In this document: one piece after another, positions 15,580-26,558 of the stretch | Layout of the letters: each line of letters opens with the position of its first letter | Numbering within the stretch: position 1 is the stretch's first letter | Assembly (NCBI GenBank): GCA_020831715.1 | Contig: JAFIGA010000096.1 | Coordinates: forward strand, 1-45,942 | Length of the DNA: 45,942 nt | Source of the DNA: Leptospira sp. | GTDB taxonomy: Bacteria > Spirochaetota > Leptospiria > Leptospirales > Leptospiraceae | Direction: 5' to 3' | Position numbers and translations under genes: made by a program | Notes under the pieces: model-generated | The model's database searches: none | Seen by the model: only the letters and a program-made list of their open reading frames with translations | What the model was told of the DNA's origin: nothing

Positions 15580-17062
15580 CTAATTTTAAACTTCCTGTCA
15601 GACCCTTCAATTCACTTTGAAATGTTTTCCTTTGAAAACCTTCAGAAACCGGTAGATCATCCGAATCAAACCTTTCTTCCATGACAATTTCGTCACCTTC
15701 CGCAAGGCCTTGGATTCTAGCCGCCTTGTTAACGGTAGTTCCAAAGTAGTCTAGCTTATCATTGGAGTTTACTGCCAAACTGGAACCGGAATGTATTCCT
15801 ATTTTGACTTTGACATTAGGGAATTTTAACTTGATTTCTTTTTGGATAGATACAGCGGCTTTTTTTCCGGAATCTAAATCAGCAAATACTGCCATAACAG
15901 CATCGCCAATTGTTTTCACAATAGCACCATTGTGATTCTTGATACATTCTTCCAAGAGAGAAAAATGATCCCTTACAAGAGCAAAAGCCGAAGCATCACC
16001 CATTTCCTCATACATAGGTGTTGAATCTTTTATGTCTGTAAATAAGAATGTTAAATTGGAAACCTTTACCTGGGTATTTGCCGACAGAACTTCTGAACCG
16101 AAAAGATCTCTAAACTCTTGCATAGATGTTATATGGGATGCTTTCAAAGCTTGTTCTTTATAATCGGTGGTGATTTTTACCGTAAATGGATATTCCGAAT
16201 CGGTAAGAACCCATTCAATCATACAATCGCTACCTACAACCAATGGTGCCTCAGGTTCAAGGTCTCTCGGGAGTTCGATTCGAATGCTCTTCACTCCATC
16301 CTTTCGAATTGTCAGGCTCCTGGTTCTGTCTGTTCCAATAGCAGAAATTTTATATTGATTGTCTTGGAAAATAAATCTCCTGGTTAAAGGAAGTCCTCTC
16401 CATACGTTCACCTGACTATGAACGTGTGGAACACTGGTTGGTGAAAATACACAATATAGATCTCCTTTGATTTTCCGAACAGAGCTAACAGGAGAAAATG
16501 TTAACTCAACATTGTCCGCAAGATCGGCATCCATATCTATAAGACACATATCACAATGTGCATTATTAGTTAAGCCGGAAAGATATTTTGTTCGATTCTT
16601 AGCACCTCGACAGGATGGACAGAGAATGTCCCAACTCATATCAAAAATTCCACCCCTAGTGGCTCTAAGAAAAAATGATATAGTATCATTCACAGGAAGA
16701 TCAAAATGTGTTGCAATCTCAATAGGTCGCATTTTAGAAACAAACTTCTCGGGTGCATTCAACACATATTCGGATAACAAAATGGAAATCTCAGGATAAC
16801 CTGTAACTTCAGACATTATATCTCTCAAAGAATCCGAATTGATCGTTGCCGATTTTGTCTTTTCCATAAATGGAGCCATAGAAAGATAATCATTTCCACT
16901 GACATTTTTGTCTATATTGGAAAGCGAATTTGCAAGTTGACCGATAATTTTCTTGGCGAAACGTTCTTTTCCGGTATGAACCACATCATAGGATTCCCAA
17001 GGCCATCCACCAAACTGAGTTGCCCTATAATCTTGGAAGGCTTGTTGGATTTCTTTAAGCAA
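15563..17062 (-). CDS. DUF5939/class III nucleotidyl cyclase whose N-terminus is a captured pirin tail
   Basis: From about residue 85 the protein is a normal DUF5939 region with PIEIATHFDLPVNDTISFFL, a zinc-ribbon CPSCRG...HCDMC, and PHVHSQVNVWRGL. A cyclase domain follows (FLFTDIKDSTPMYEEM, VKTIGDAVMAVF, FGTTVNKAARIQG). Metal Asp and purine-selecting Lys are present, so adenylate cyclase is likely. The first 37 residues are foreign: EIQQAFQDYRATQFGGW and the following 17 residues are identical to the C-terminus of the pirin at 18129. The START/SRPBCC-like domain that usually precedes DUF5939 is absent. This looks like a 5'-truncated cyclase fused to a gene fragment; it may be inactive or unregulated. 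Confidence 0.8.
   Translation of the reverse strand: MLKEIQQAFQDYRATQFGGWPWESYDVVHTGKERFAKKIIGQLANSLSNIDKNVSGNDYLSMAPFMEKTKSATINSDSLRDIMSEVTGYPEISILLSEYVLNAPEKFVSKMRPIEIATHFDLPVNDTISFFLRATRGGIFDMSWDILCPSCRGAKNRTKYLSGLTNNAHCDMCLIDMDADLADNVELTFSPVSSVRKIKGDLYCVFSPTSVPHVHSQVNVWRGLPLTRRFIFQDNQYKISAIGTDRTRSLTIRKDGVKSIRIELPRDLEPEAPLVVGSDCMIEWVLTDSEYPFTVKITTDYKEQALKASHITSMQEFRDLFGSEVLSANTQVKVSNLTFLFTDIKDSTPMYEEMGDASAFALVRDHFSLLEECIKNHNGAIVKTIGDAVMAVFADLDSGKKAAVSIQKEIKLKFPNVKVKIGIHSGSSLAVNSNDKLDYFGTTVNKAARIQGLAEGDEIVMEERFDSDDLPVSEGFQRKTFQSELKGLTGSLKLVRWKL
16953..17055 (-). repeat. 103-bp direct repeat, copy A (pirin tail inside the cyclase gene)
   Basis: Aligns without gaps to 18175-18277, with 11 differences in 103 bp by hand count. 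All 11 are synonymous in the pirin frame. The homology stops sharply at both ends: one side reads into LKEIQQ, the other leaves after GKERFAK. Confidence 0.9.
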
Positions 17063-17086
17063 TAAACAGAAAAGCGGATTGAACCG

Positions 17087-18142
17087 TCAATTAGAAAGTA
17101 GAAATTCTCGCTCTAACGCCGAACCGATATTTACAAAAATATTTTCAGAATACAGCCCTTTTTGCCAGTCTGAAGGTAGTGTTGACTCTACATAAACGCT
17201 ATAAATCAGTGCTTTTTCGTTTTTATTCAAATACCCGACATCACCAAGATATTCATAAAGAACATTATTCCAGCTTCCTGTTTTGTTGGCAACGACCACA
17301 TCTCTACTGAGCCCCTTGCGTATGCGGTGGTCACCTGTTTCACAGCGTCTTAATATCTGAAAAAGCTCACCAAAATTTGTTTTTTCTATAACTTGATGCT
17401 GGTGCATTTTTAAGAGCAACTCACTCATTGCGGCAGGTGTGGTTGTGTCCCTGTCATCTGCATGAAATTGATGAGCCATGTCAATCATGTGATTCAAATC
17501 TTTACTCAGAGTAATATATTGCAGATTGTACCAATCAATAGTACGCTCATTGAGGGGCGGTACATCTTTATAACCCCGCGCATCAACAAAAATACCTGCA
17601 AAATCACGGCTAACGTGAAAGCCCTCTATTTGAATCTTTTTTTTAATGAAATTTTGCAAACGGCCCGGGCCACCCAATTTCTCAAAAATAATGTCCGCAG
17701 ATATACTTTCACTTATTGTAAGCATCGGGTGCATCAGATTTTTAAAACTGATTTTTAGGCCCGCGTAGTTAGCAAAATAATGCAACTTACTGCTGCCGGG
17801 CAATATATGGTAAGAATGCACATCAACCAGTTCGTTGATCTCAACCCGGCCTTTTTCATGCTCATAATACAGGAAAGCCGCTAATGGTACTTTAACCGTT
17901 GAAGACATCTTGAATCTTTCATTCTCGCGATATTGAAACAATTTATTGCCGTTTAATTCTTTGACGGCAACCCCGATTTTTGCTGAATATTTCCTCTCTA
18001 GCAATGGTAATAGTTCTTCAAGTTTTTCATCATCTTTCACTTTTTCGGGCGGATCTACATCGTGTACCATAACAGAGTTTATAGAAAATAAAGCAATCGT
18101 GAAGGCACTTATTAATACATGAATTTTTTTATTTAAAAACAT
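17087..18142 (-). CDS. Class A beta-lactamase-related serine hydrolase
   Basis: A 351-residue secreted protein with an N-terminal signal segment (KKIHVLISAFTIALFSI). The active-site SxxK motif is SSTVKVP with Ser81 and Lys84, and the KTG motif is VVANKTGSW. Two departures from true class A enzymes are visible. The SDN loop reads ISESISAD, so Asn132 is replaced by Ser. The omega loop that should carry Glu166 is replaced by a long stretch before RDTTTPAAM. Beta-lactam hydrolysis is therefore uncertain. I start at the ATG at 18142, which overlaps the pirin stop by 14 bp; upstream frame residues are pirin shadow. It sits between the two 103-bp repeats, so it probably arrived with that rearrangement. 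Confidence 0.82.
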   Translation of the reverse strand: MFLNKKIHVLISAFTIALFSINSVMVHDVDPPEKVKDDEKLEELLPLLERKYSAKIGVAVKELNGNKLFQYRENERFKMSSTVKVPLAAFLYYEHEKGRVEINELVDVHSYHILPGSSKLHYFANYAGLKISFKNLMHPMLTISESISADIIFEKLGGPGRLQNFIKKKIQIEGFHVSRDFAGIFVDARGYKDVPPLNERTIDWYNLQYITLSKDLNHMIDMAHQFHADDRDTTTPAAMSELLLKMHQHQVIEKTNFGELFQILRRCETGDHRIRKGLSRDVVVANKTGSWNNVLYEYLGDVGYLNKNEKALIYSVYVESTLPSDWQKGLYSENIFVNIGSALEREFLLSN

Positions 18143-19295
18143 AATCAGGCTCTTCGATTTTTCCATCCGCATGTTTGGCGAATCGCTCTTTTCCTGTATG
18201 AACCACGTCATATGATTCCCAAGGCCATCCACCAAATTGAGTTGCTCTGTAATCTTGAAAAGCTTGCTGGATTTCTTCCTGGGTGTTCATGACAAATGGT
18301 CCGTACTGTGCTACCGGTTCTGCGATAGGCCGACCCTGTAACAAGAGAAATTTGGAATCCGTATTAGAGCCTGCCTGAATTTCAATTTCAGCATCGGAGG
18401 CAAATGCATGCCGATGCATGGAAGAGAGTTTTTGGCCTCCGACATTTGCCCCTTCCCCACCATAATAGTAAAGATTTCGATTCAATCCCGATTCGGTTGC
18501 CGGAATGGAAAACTTAGAACCCTGTTCCATATCAATCACCCAGATCCACACATGGTTGTTAGGATCAGCCGCCCAGGAGTCGGGAGGTGGAGCTTGACCT
18601 TTGGTTCCGTTGTAATCTCCCGAGATGATTTTGAGACGAGTGTTTTTACCCGACTCATCTTTTAAATTGAGAACAGGAATATTCTCATTCCAGTGCATAG
18701 TAAAATGCGGCTGGGCAAATTTGCTCTTAGACGGAAGATTCAACCAGATCTGAAAAAGCTCCATGGAATTATCAATGGAGCCATCTTCCTTGGTATTTTT
18801 ATCCAATAGCGGAAACATTTCCGAGTGCTGAACACCAGCTCCCGCAGTCATCCACTGAACATCCCCATTGGCATAGCGTCCCGCTGCCCCCATAGAATCC
18901 GCGTGATCTACGTATCCTCGTTCAACAGCAGTTACAGTTTCAAATCCTCTATGGGGATGACCGGGAAAGCCGGGAATCTTCTGTCCATGGTACATTCTCC
19001 ATCCATCCTTACCGGCAAAATCCTGACCTATATCACGTCCTGCAAGGCTTGCATCAGGACCGAATTTACCATTGCTCTTAGGATATTTGTCGTGGTGGTA
19101 GACACAAAATAAGAAAGGATCTGCCGTTGGCCATTGAAAATTCAATGGTTCTTTGTTAATGATTTTAACTGATGATGTACTACTTGTATTCATAAAAATT
19201 CTCCTTTTGAGATATAAGGCTGGAATAGAAATTGCGGCTAATGCCACACCTACCATTTTTAGAAAAGATTTTCTAGAAGTCTTATCAAATTTCAT
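18129..19295 (-). CDS. Pirin family protein with optional Tat-like leader
   Basis: A bicupin protein, family members of which act as quercetinase-like dioxygenases or regulators. N-terminal cupin residues are seen in HPHRGFETVTAVERGYVDH, DVQWMTAGAGVQHSEMF and MELFQIWLNLP; the pirin C-terminal domain ends with QFGGWPWESYDVV. The long form starts with TSRKSFLKMVGVALAAIS, a Tat-type signal with RK in place of RR. The ATG at 19193 (MNTSSTSS) has a much better ribosome site, AAGGAGA, so a short cytoplasmic form is equally possible. The gene is followed by an overlapping serine-hydrolase gene, and its last 100 bp are duplicated inside the neighbouring cyclase gene. Confidence 0.88.
   Translation of the reverse strand: MKFDKTSRKSFLKMVGVALAAISIPALYLKRRIFMNTSSTSSVKIINKEPLNFQWPTADPFLFCVYHHDKYPKSNGKFGPDASLAGRDIGQDFAGKDGWRMYHGQKIPGFPGHPHRGFETVTAVERGYVDHADSMGAAGRYANGDVQWMTAGAGVQHSEMFPLLDKNTKEDGSIDNSMELFQIWLNLPSKSKFAQPHFTMHWNENIPVLNLKDESGKNTRLKIISGDYNGTKGQAPPPDSWAADPNNHVWIWVIDMEQGSKFSIPATESGLNRNLYYYGGEGANVGGQKLSSMHRHAFASDAEIEIQAGSNTDSKFLLLQGRPIAEPVAQYGPFVMNTQEEIQQAFQDYRATQFGGWPWESYDVVHTGKERFAKHADGKIEEPDYVFK
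18175..18277 (-). repeat. 103-bp direct repeat, copy B (intact pirin 3' end)
   Basis: The parent or sister copy of the repeat at 16953-17055, in the same orientation 1,222 bp away. It encodes the conserved tail from EIQQ to GKERFAK of the pirin protein. Confidence 0.9.
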
Positions 19296-19430
19296 TTTCC
19301 TTAAATTATCCTTCTCAATTCTACTGAGCTCGATTCGTTTCTATTCCTTGATCGCATTAGTTAGACATCAAACTATTCAGGAATGTTGCGGGTTTTTTAC
19401 TTGCTCTTTAGACTTTTTGTCAAAAATTAG

Positions 19431-21452
<2,022 letters not shown>

Positions 21453-21490
21453 ATCGAGTTCAAATAATTAACTAGGATATTGACTGGTTT

Positions 21491-23527
21491 CTAGGTAACT
21501 TTTTCGGATTCTAGGTAAAGGCGGATCACTCTTTCCAAGTCGTTTTTGTCGACGGGTTTGGAGAGATGATCATTCATACCTGCTTCCAAGTATTCCTCTT
21601 TGTTTTCTTGAGAGACGTGAGCTGATAGGGCAAGTATAGGTAGATCTTTAAATTCTTCCATGGAACGTATATGTTTAGTAGCCTCAACACCATCCATAAC
21701 AGGCATACTAATATCCATAAAAACTAAATTAATATTAGAATTTGATTTTAATATGTCGATTGCTACAGCACCATTCTCCGCGATAATAACATCTTGATTT
21801 AAGTTATTCAAAAGTTTTTTGGTAACCATCTGATTTAGCTGATTATCTTCTACTAAGAGGATTGTGTGCTTTTTAAAACGATCAAGCCTAATTTTGATCT
21901 CATTTGTTTCAGATAAATTGGTTGGTGGTTGTTTGCATACTTTCAGAGGAAGAGTAAAGTAAAAATGTGTTCCTATACCTTGTTCCGAAGTAAAAGAAAT
22001 TTCTCCACCCATAATCTCTATTAAATTTTTGGATATGGCAAGACCCAATCCTGTCCCACTGTATTTCTTATTCTTATCTGCACTTCCTCTTGAAAAATTT
22101 TGAAAAAGATTTTTTTTCTGATCTTCTTCAATTCCAACACCGGTATCTTGAATGGAAAATTTGATGTTAAAAATATTTTCATGAATCGAATCAATGAAAC
22201 ATTTAAATTCAACTTTTCCTTTTTCTGTAAATTTTATTGCATTTCCAATTATATTCAAAAGAATCTGACGCAATCTAACAGAATCAATCATAAACAAGTA
22301 ATTCTTTATTTCTGGATCCAATTCGAAATACAAATTAATATTTTTACTTTTAGCATTTATATTTAATATAACTTCCGTTTCTTTAAGCAAATCAAATAAA
22401 TTTACATTATTTAAGTCCAGATTTAGTCTATTAGCTTCAATTCTTGAGAAGTCTAATATGTCACTTAATATATCCAATAGATACTTACTGGAGGCACGGA
22501 TTTTTTTTAGGTATTCTCTGTCTTCTTCTGAACGCTCCATCTCTTGCATAATCTGGGTAAAACCCATTACAGCATTGAGAGGAGTTCGAATTTCATGACT
22601 CATATTTGTCAAGAATTGACTTTTAGACTTGGATGCATTCTCTGCTTCGTTCTTAGCCTTGATTAATTCTTGTTCTATTTTCTTTCTTATAAGATTCTCT
22701 CGAATCAATGAGAATATCAAAAAACAAGAAAGTATATTAAATCCCCATCCGACTACTCTTATCATTAATAACTGTAAATTACTTACCGATGAGATTTGCC
22801 CGGGAAATACACAAATTTCCAAGTTAGATGTGGCAAGTGAGATTTCAATCGGTTCTGCTAGAAAATTTTTCTTTTCGAATCTAGCGCCAAAAAGAATTTT
22901 GTCTTCCGATTTTATTACTAAATGATGATTATTTTCAATGAAACTATTTAATATGGAAGAATCCATTAATTTTTCCAAGTCCAAAACTATACTTACTATT
23001 CCATGGTAATTTCCGTTTTTGTAAAATATTGGAATCCTGTAAATTAATGCCATCCCACCTTGAATCAAATTAATTGGTCCCACTATTAATGGTGACTTAT
23101 TATCAATTGACTTTTTTATATCCGGCCATTGATCCGGAATTTCCGAATAGACCTTGCCAATTATTTTTTCATTCCCCTCCATTGGAAAGACATGAGTAAT
23201 CTTATTATTGGGAGCATATCCAATATTTCTAATATTGGAACCTTTTGTATAAATATAACTTAGAATTGATTTTACGATTGAGCTTTTAGCATTCCCATCT
23301 ACAGAAATGACATATCCGGCAAGACCTTGGGTTAAGAAAAGATTAAGATTGATTTCTTTTTCCAAATAAGTGGAAATTTTTATACCGGATTCACGAGCAT
23401 CATTTATATTCTTCAATATAAAATCTTGTTTTAAAGTATAATGAGAATACTCAGTGATTGTACCAAAAAAAAAGAATATAGAAAGAACTAAAAGATAACT
23501 TATCCTTTTTTTATTTTTGGTTATCAT
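21491..23527 (-). CDS. CHASE-domain hybrid histidine kinase with receiver
   Basis: A membrane sensor of 678 residues. A first helix near residues 8-25 and a second near 255-275 bracket a periplasmic CHASE domain (IRNIGYAPNNKITHVFP, ALIYRIPIFYKNGNYHGIV). HisKA follows with the phospho-His in FLTNMSHEIRTPLNA, then the ATPase domain (NIIGNAIKFT, DTGVGIEEDQ, GTGLGLAISKNLIEIMGGEI). The C-terminal receiver begins HTILLVEDNQLNQ with phospho-Asp in LVFMDISMPVMDG. No histidine phosphotransfer domain is adjacent, so an unlinked partner must exist. It starts 4 bp after the STAS gene, so the two are probably made together. Confidence 0.93.
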   Translation of the reverse strand: MITKNKKRISYLLVLSIFFFFGTITEYSHYTLKQDFILKNINDARESGIKISTYLEKEINLNLFLTQGLAGYVISVDGNAKSSIVKSILSYIYTKGSNIRNIGYAPNNKITHVFPMEGNEKIIGKVYSEIPDQWPDIKKSIDNKSPLIVGPINLIQGGMALIYRIPIFYKNGNYHGIVSIVLDLEKLMDSSILNSFIENNHHLVIKSEDKILFGARFEKKNFLAEPIEISLATSNLEICVFPGQISSVSNLQLLMIRVVGWGFNILSCFLIFSLIRENLIRKKIEQELIKAKNEAENASKSKSQFLTNMSHEIRTPLNAVMGFTQIMQEMERSEEDREYLKKIRASSKYLLDILSDILDFSRIEANRLNLDLNNVNLFDLLKETEVILNINAKSKNINLYFELDPEIKNYLFMIDSVRLRQILLNIIGNAIKFTEKGKVEFKCFIDSIHENIFNIKFSIQDTGVGIEEDQKKNLFQNFSRGSADKNKKYSGTGLGLAISKNLIEIMGGEISFTSEQGIGTHFYFTLPLKVCKQPPTNLSETNEIKIRLDRFKKHTILLVEDNQLNQMVTKKLLNNLNQDVIIAENGAVAIDILKSNSNINLVFMDISMPVMDGVEATKHIRSMEEFKDLPILALSAHVSQENKEEYLEAGMNDHLSKPVDKNDLERVIRLYLESEKVT

Positions 23528-23531
23528 TAAA

Positions 23532-23936
23532 TTACAAAAGAGATTTACATCCCTCCTCCCAAGTAGGAAATATTTTCATAAGCCCAATTAATTTCGTTAA
23601 CGTAAGTACATAATTAACTTTTTTCGAAGGGTTGCATAGATGAACTCCACCTCCTAACCGATGCACCTTAGAATGAGCCCCCAAGAAAACTCCCAGTCCG
23701 GAAGAATCAATATAATCAATATCACATAACTCTAAAAAAATATGAATTACTTCTTGATCTACCGCCTCTTGGATTATCTCTTTTATATGCTGTGATGAAT
23801 AGAGATTAATCTCACCTTCCAATTTTATAACCATTGCTTTATTCACCAAGCTTGGATATAATTCGTCCAATGGAAATTGATAAACCTTCAGCTGTCCGGA
23901 TTCTAAAAGGAACTTTGGTTGAATGAAATCAGTCAT
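23532..23936 (-). CDS. STAS-domain anti-sigma factor antagonist
   Basis: A small partner-switching protein of 134 residues. After a 30-residue N-terminal part, the STAS fold runs through AMVIKLEGEINLYSS, EVIHIFLELCDIDYIDSSGL and GVFLGAHSKVHRLGGGVHLC. The conserved Ser of DSSGLG is the usual phosphorylation site of a kinase/anti-sigma partner, none of which is next to it. The start overlaps the galactokinase stop by one base (TAATG), and the hybrid kinase follows 4 bp later. Confidence 0.92.
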   Translation of the reverse strand: MTDFIQPKFLLESGQLKVYQFPLDELYPSLVNKAMVIKLEGEINLYSSQHIKEIIQEAVDQEVIHIFLELCDIDYIDSSGLGVFLGAHSKVHRLGGGVHLCNPSKKVNYVLTLTKLIGLMKIFPTWEEGCKSLL

Positions 23937-25087
23937 TATAGTTTACCAACCCCATCAGCTATTTCAAATAAATAAAAATCTGGTTCCAATTGAAACTTCT
24001 TATAGTATGCATCCCTTACTTCTCTGGCTTTTTCTTTCATTGCTCCTTTTTTATCCAAAACAAGCACACATCCTCCAAATCCTCCACCAATCATTCTTGC
24101 TCCCAGAGATCCCGAGTCTAATATCGAATTAACCAAAAAATCTGTTTCTTTACAAGACACTTCAAAATCTTGGGAAAGTGACCAATGGCATTCGGTTAGA
24201 GCAGAGCCTACGTCTTGAAAATTTCCCGACTCCAATCCTTTTATCGTTCTCTCTGTCCTTTCTTTTTCAGACAAGACATGTGCCACTCTCTTGGATTCTT
24301 CATCAGTCAATTCAAACATAGCTACATCGATATTCCAATCCAATTGGTATAGATGTGAAATTGGAGATAGATTCTTTTCTTTTCTAAATTTTTGAATTTT
24401 ACTTAAAGCAGATTCACACTCACTTCGCCTGGTATTATATGCTGAATCATTTAATGAATGTTTCACATTTGACTGAATTAAAGAAAACTCATAATCTTTC
24501 ATATCGAATTTATGATAAGAAAACTCCAAAGTTTCTGTATTTAAAGAGATGCAATGGTCTTTCTTGCCGTGAGCAATTATGAATTGATCCATAATTCCAC
24601 AACGCGTACCAACAAATTCATTCTCCGCTGCCTGACCGATAAGAGCAATGTCTTTCTTGGAAAGTCCGAATGAAAAAAGATCATTGAGCGCATAACCAAC
24701 TACAACTTCAAGAGCTGCAGACGAAGATAATCCACTACCTTGCGGGATATTTCCTCCGATTGCCATATCGAATCCGGGAACATGAAATCCCCGAGCCTCT
24801 AACTGATCAACGACACCCATGATATAATTAGCCCATGGTGATTTATCTGATTTAGTAATTTCATCCGATTCCCAAAATGATGAATATTCTTTTGAGTAAA
24901 GACGGAACGAGCTTTTGTCATTCGCTCTAAGCGTAGCGATAATTTCAAAATTGATTGCGGCAGGTAAAACTATCCCACCCAGATAATCTACATGTTCACC
25001 AATTATATTGATTCTAGCAGGAGCTCGGTAGGAAATAGGCTCAACTATTCCATTTCCAAATTGTTTTTTAAAAACCTCGTTCAACAT
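23936..25087 (-). CDS. galK: Galactokinase (GHMP kinase)
   Basis: Phosphorylates galactose to galactose-1-phosphate in the Leloir pathway. Motifs are complete: APARINIIGEHVDYLGG near residue 22, the GHMP phosphate loop GSGLSSSAALEV near 120, CGIMDQF with the catalytic Asp, and GARMIGGGFGGCVL near 340. I start at the ATG at 25087, which has TAGGA at the right distance and gives the usual distance to GEH; an in-frame ATG at 25117 has a poorer site. Leptospires are not thought to live on sugars, so an anabolic role or a different sugar substrate is possible. It heads a run with STAS and sensor kinase genes and is divergent from pgi. Confidence 0.93.
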   Translation of the reverse strand: MLNEVFKKQFGNGIVEPISYRAPARINIIGEHVDYLGGIVLPAAINFEIIATLRANDKSSFRLYSKEYSSFWESDEITKSDKSPWANYIMGVVDQLEARGFHVPGFDMAIGGNIPQGSGLSSSAALEVVVGYALNDLFSFGLSKKDIALIGQAAENEFVGTRCGIMDQFIIAHGKKDHCISLNTETLEFSYHKFDMKDYEFSLIQSNVKHSLNDSAYNTRRSECESALSKIQKFRKEKNLSPISHLYQLDWNIDVAMFELTDEESKRVAHVLSEKERTERTIKGLESGNFQDVGSALTECHWSLSQDFEVSCKETDFLVNSILDSGSLGARMIGGGFGGCVLVLDKKGAMKEKAREVRDAYYKKFQLEPDFYLFEIADGVGKL

Positions 25088-25188
25088 ATTATTCCTAGTA
25101 AAATCCTGAATTTCCACTATTATTTGGAAAGAAGAAAATAAAAGATTTTTACTTGAATTAGAATTATATACATGAAAAATGTGAAGCT

Positions 25189-26550
25189 ATGAGCCAAAAT
25201 ATTCAAATCAAGACACGCTTTTCCGATCGATTCATTCCATCTATATCTTTAAGTGAAAACAAAGAATCTGCTATTGCTGCTTATAAGAAATTAATTTCCA
25301 GATCCGGAGAAGGCAATGAATTTCTTGGCTGGATTGATCTCCCTGATCAAATAACAAATGAGAATCTTTCCCGTTTGGAAAACACCGCGAAGCGAATTCA
25401 GGAAATCTCAGATTATCTGGTTGTCGTTGGAATTGGAGGATCTTACTTGGGAGCTCGTGCTGTTATCGAAGCTATCCAAAATCCGTTCTCTGCATTTGAC
25501 AAATCAAACTCATCTAAGACACAGATTTTATATGCAGGACACCATTTAGATCCTGACTACCATAATGAGCTTATCAACTTTCTTAAAGATAAAGATTTTT
25601 CCGTAAATGTAATATCCAAATCCGGTACAACGACAGAACCTGCTGTTGCCTTCCGACTCTTAATAGACCTATTGGAAGAAAAATACGGAAAAGAAGGAAC
25701 CAAATCCAGAGTGGTTGCCACTACCGATGCTTCGAAAGGTGCTCTCAAGAAATTTGCCGATGACTATGGATTCGAAACCTTTGTCATACCCGATGATGTC
25801 GGAGGAAGATTCTCTGTATTAACACCTGTAGGACTTTTGCCTATAGCTGTAGCCGGGGCAAATATTCGTGATCTAGTTAAAGGTGCCCAAGAGATGAGAA
25901 CCGATCTCCTAGATGAGAATAATACAACTACAAATCTGGCAATCAAGTATGCTTACTTAAGAAATGCAATCTACCAAACAGGAAGAAAGGTAGAAATTCT
26001 GGTGAACTACAATCCGGCTTTCCACTATTTTTCTGAATGGTGGAAGCAATTGTATGGAGAAAGTGAAGGAAAATCTCAAAAGGGAATCTTTCCGGCAAGT
26101 GTGGATCTAACTACAGATCTTCACTCAATGGGTCAGTATATCCAAGATGGCGAGAGGATGCTTTTTGAAACTGTTGTGAGTTTTGGTGCTCCCAAAAAAG
26201 ACATCGAGTTAGTCGAACGTGATGGGGATGTGGATGGATTAAACTATCTAAAGGGAAAGCAACTATCTTGGGTGGGTGAACAAGCAACCTTGGGAACTTT
26301 GGTGGCACACACAGACGGAGGAGTTCCCTGCATTGAATTGAATATTCCTAAATTGAATGAATTTTATATAGGGCAGTTGATTTATTTCTTTGAGTTTGCT
26401 TGTGGAGTATCCGGGTATATGCTAGGTGTAAATCCATTTGACCAACCGGGAGTGGAGGATTATAAAAACAATATGTTCGCTCTTTTGGGCAAAAAGGGAT
26501 ACGAAGCTCAGAAGAAAGCAATCGAGAAAAAGCTGGGAGTTAAAGAGTAA
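25189..26550 (+). CDS. pgi: Glucose-6-phosphate isomerase
   Basis: Interconverts glucose-6-phosphate and fructose-6-phosphate in the cytoplasm. The 453-residue length is the short bacterial form as in Bacillus. Visible are VVGIGGSYLGARAVIEA, the phosphate-binding ISKSGTTTEPAVAFRL, the signature DVGGRFSVLTPVGLLP, and QLYGESEGKSQKGIFP; the C-terminal part has HTDGGVPCIEL. There is no clear Shine-Dalgarno before the ATG. It ends 8 bp from the convergent M48 peptidase gene. Confidence 0.97.
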   Translation: MSQNIQIKTRFSDRFIPSISLSENKESAIAAYKKLISRSGEGNEFLGWIDLPDQITNENLSRLENTAKRIQEISDYLVVVGIGGSYLGARAVIEAIQNPFSAFDKSNSSKTQILYAGHHLDPDYHNELINFLKDKDFSVNVISKSGTTTEPAVAFRLLIDLLEEKYGKEGTKSRVVATTDASKGALKKFADDYGFETFVIPDDVGGRFSVLTPVGLLPIAVAGANIRDLVKGAQEMRTDLLDENNTTTNLAIKYAYLRNAIYQTGRKVEILVNYNPAFHYFSEWWKQLYGESEGKSQKGIFPASVDLTTDLHSMGQYIQDGERMLFETVVSFGAPKKDIELVERDGDVDGLNYLKGKQLSWVGEQATLGTLVAHTDGGVPCIELNIPKLNEFYIGQLIYFFEFACGVSGYMLGVNPFDQPGVEDYKNNMFALLGKKGYEAQKKAIEKKLGVKE

Positions 26551-26558
26551 CTCCTCGA

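Noticed and set aside
16953..18277. Insertion sequence or composite transposon carrying the beta-lactamase-like gene
   Set aside because: No transposase, terminal inverted repeats or short target duplication is visible; the 103-bp repeats are coding and 11% diverged.
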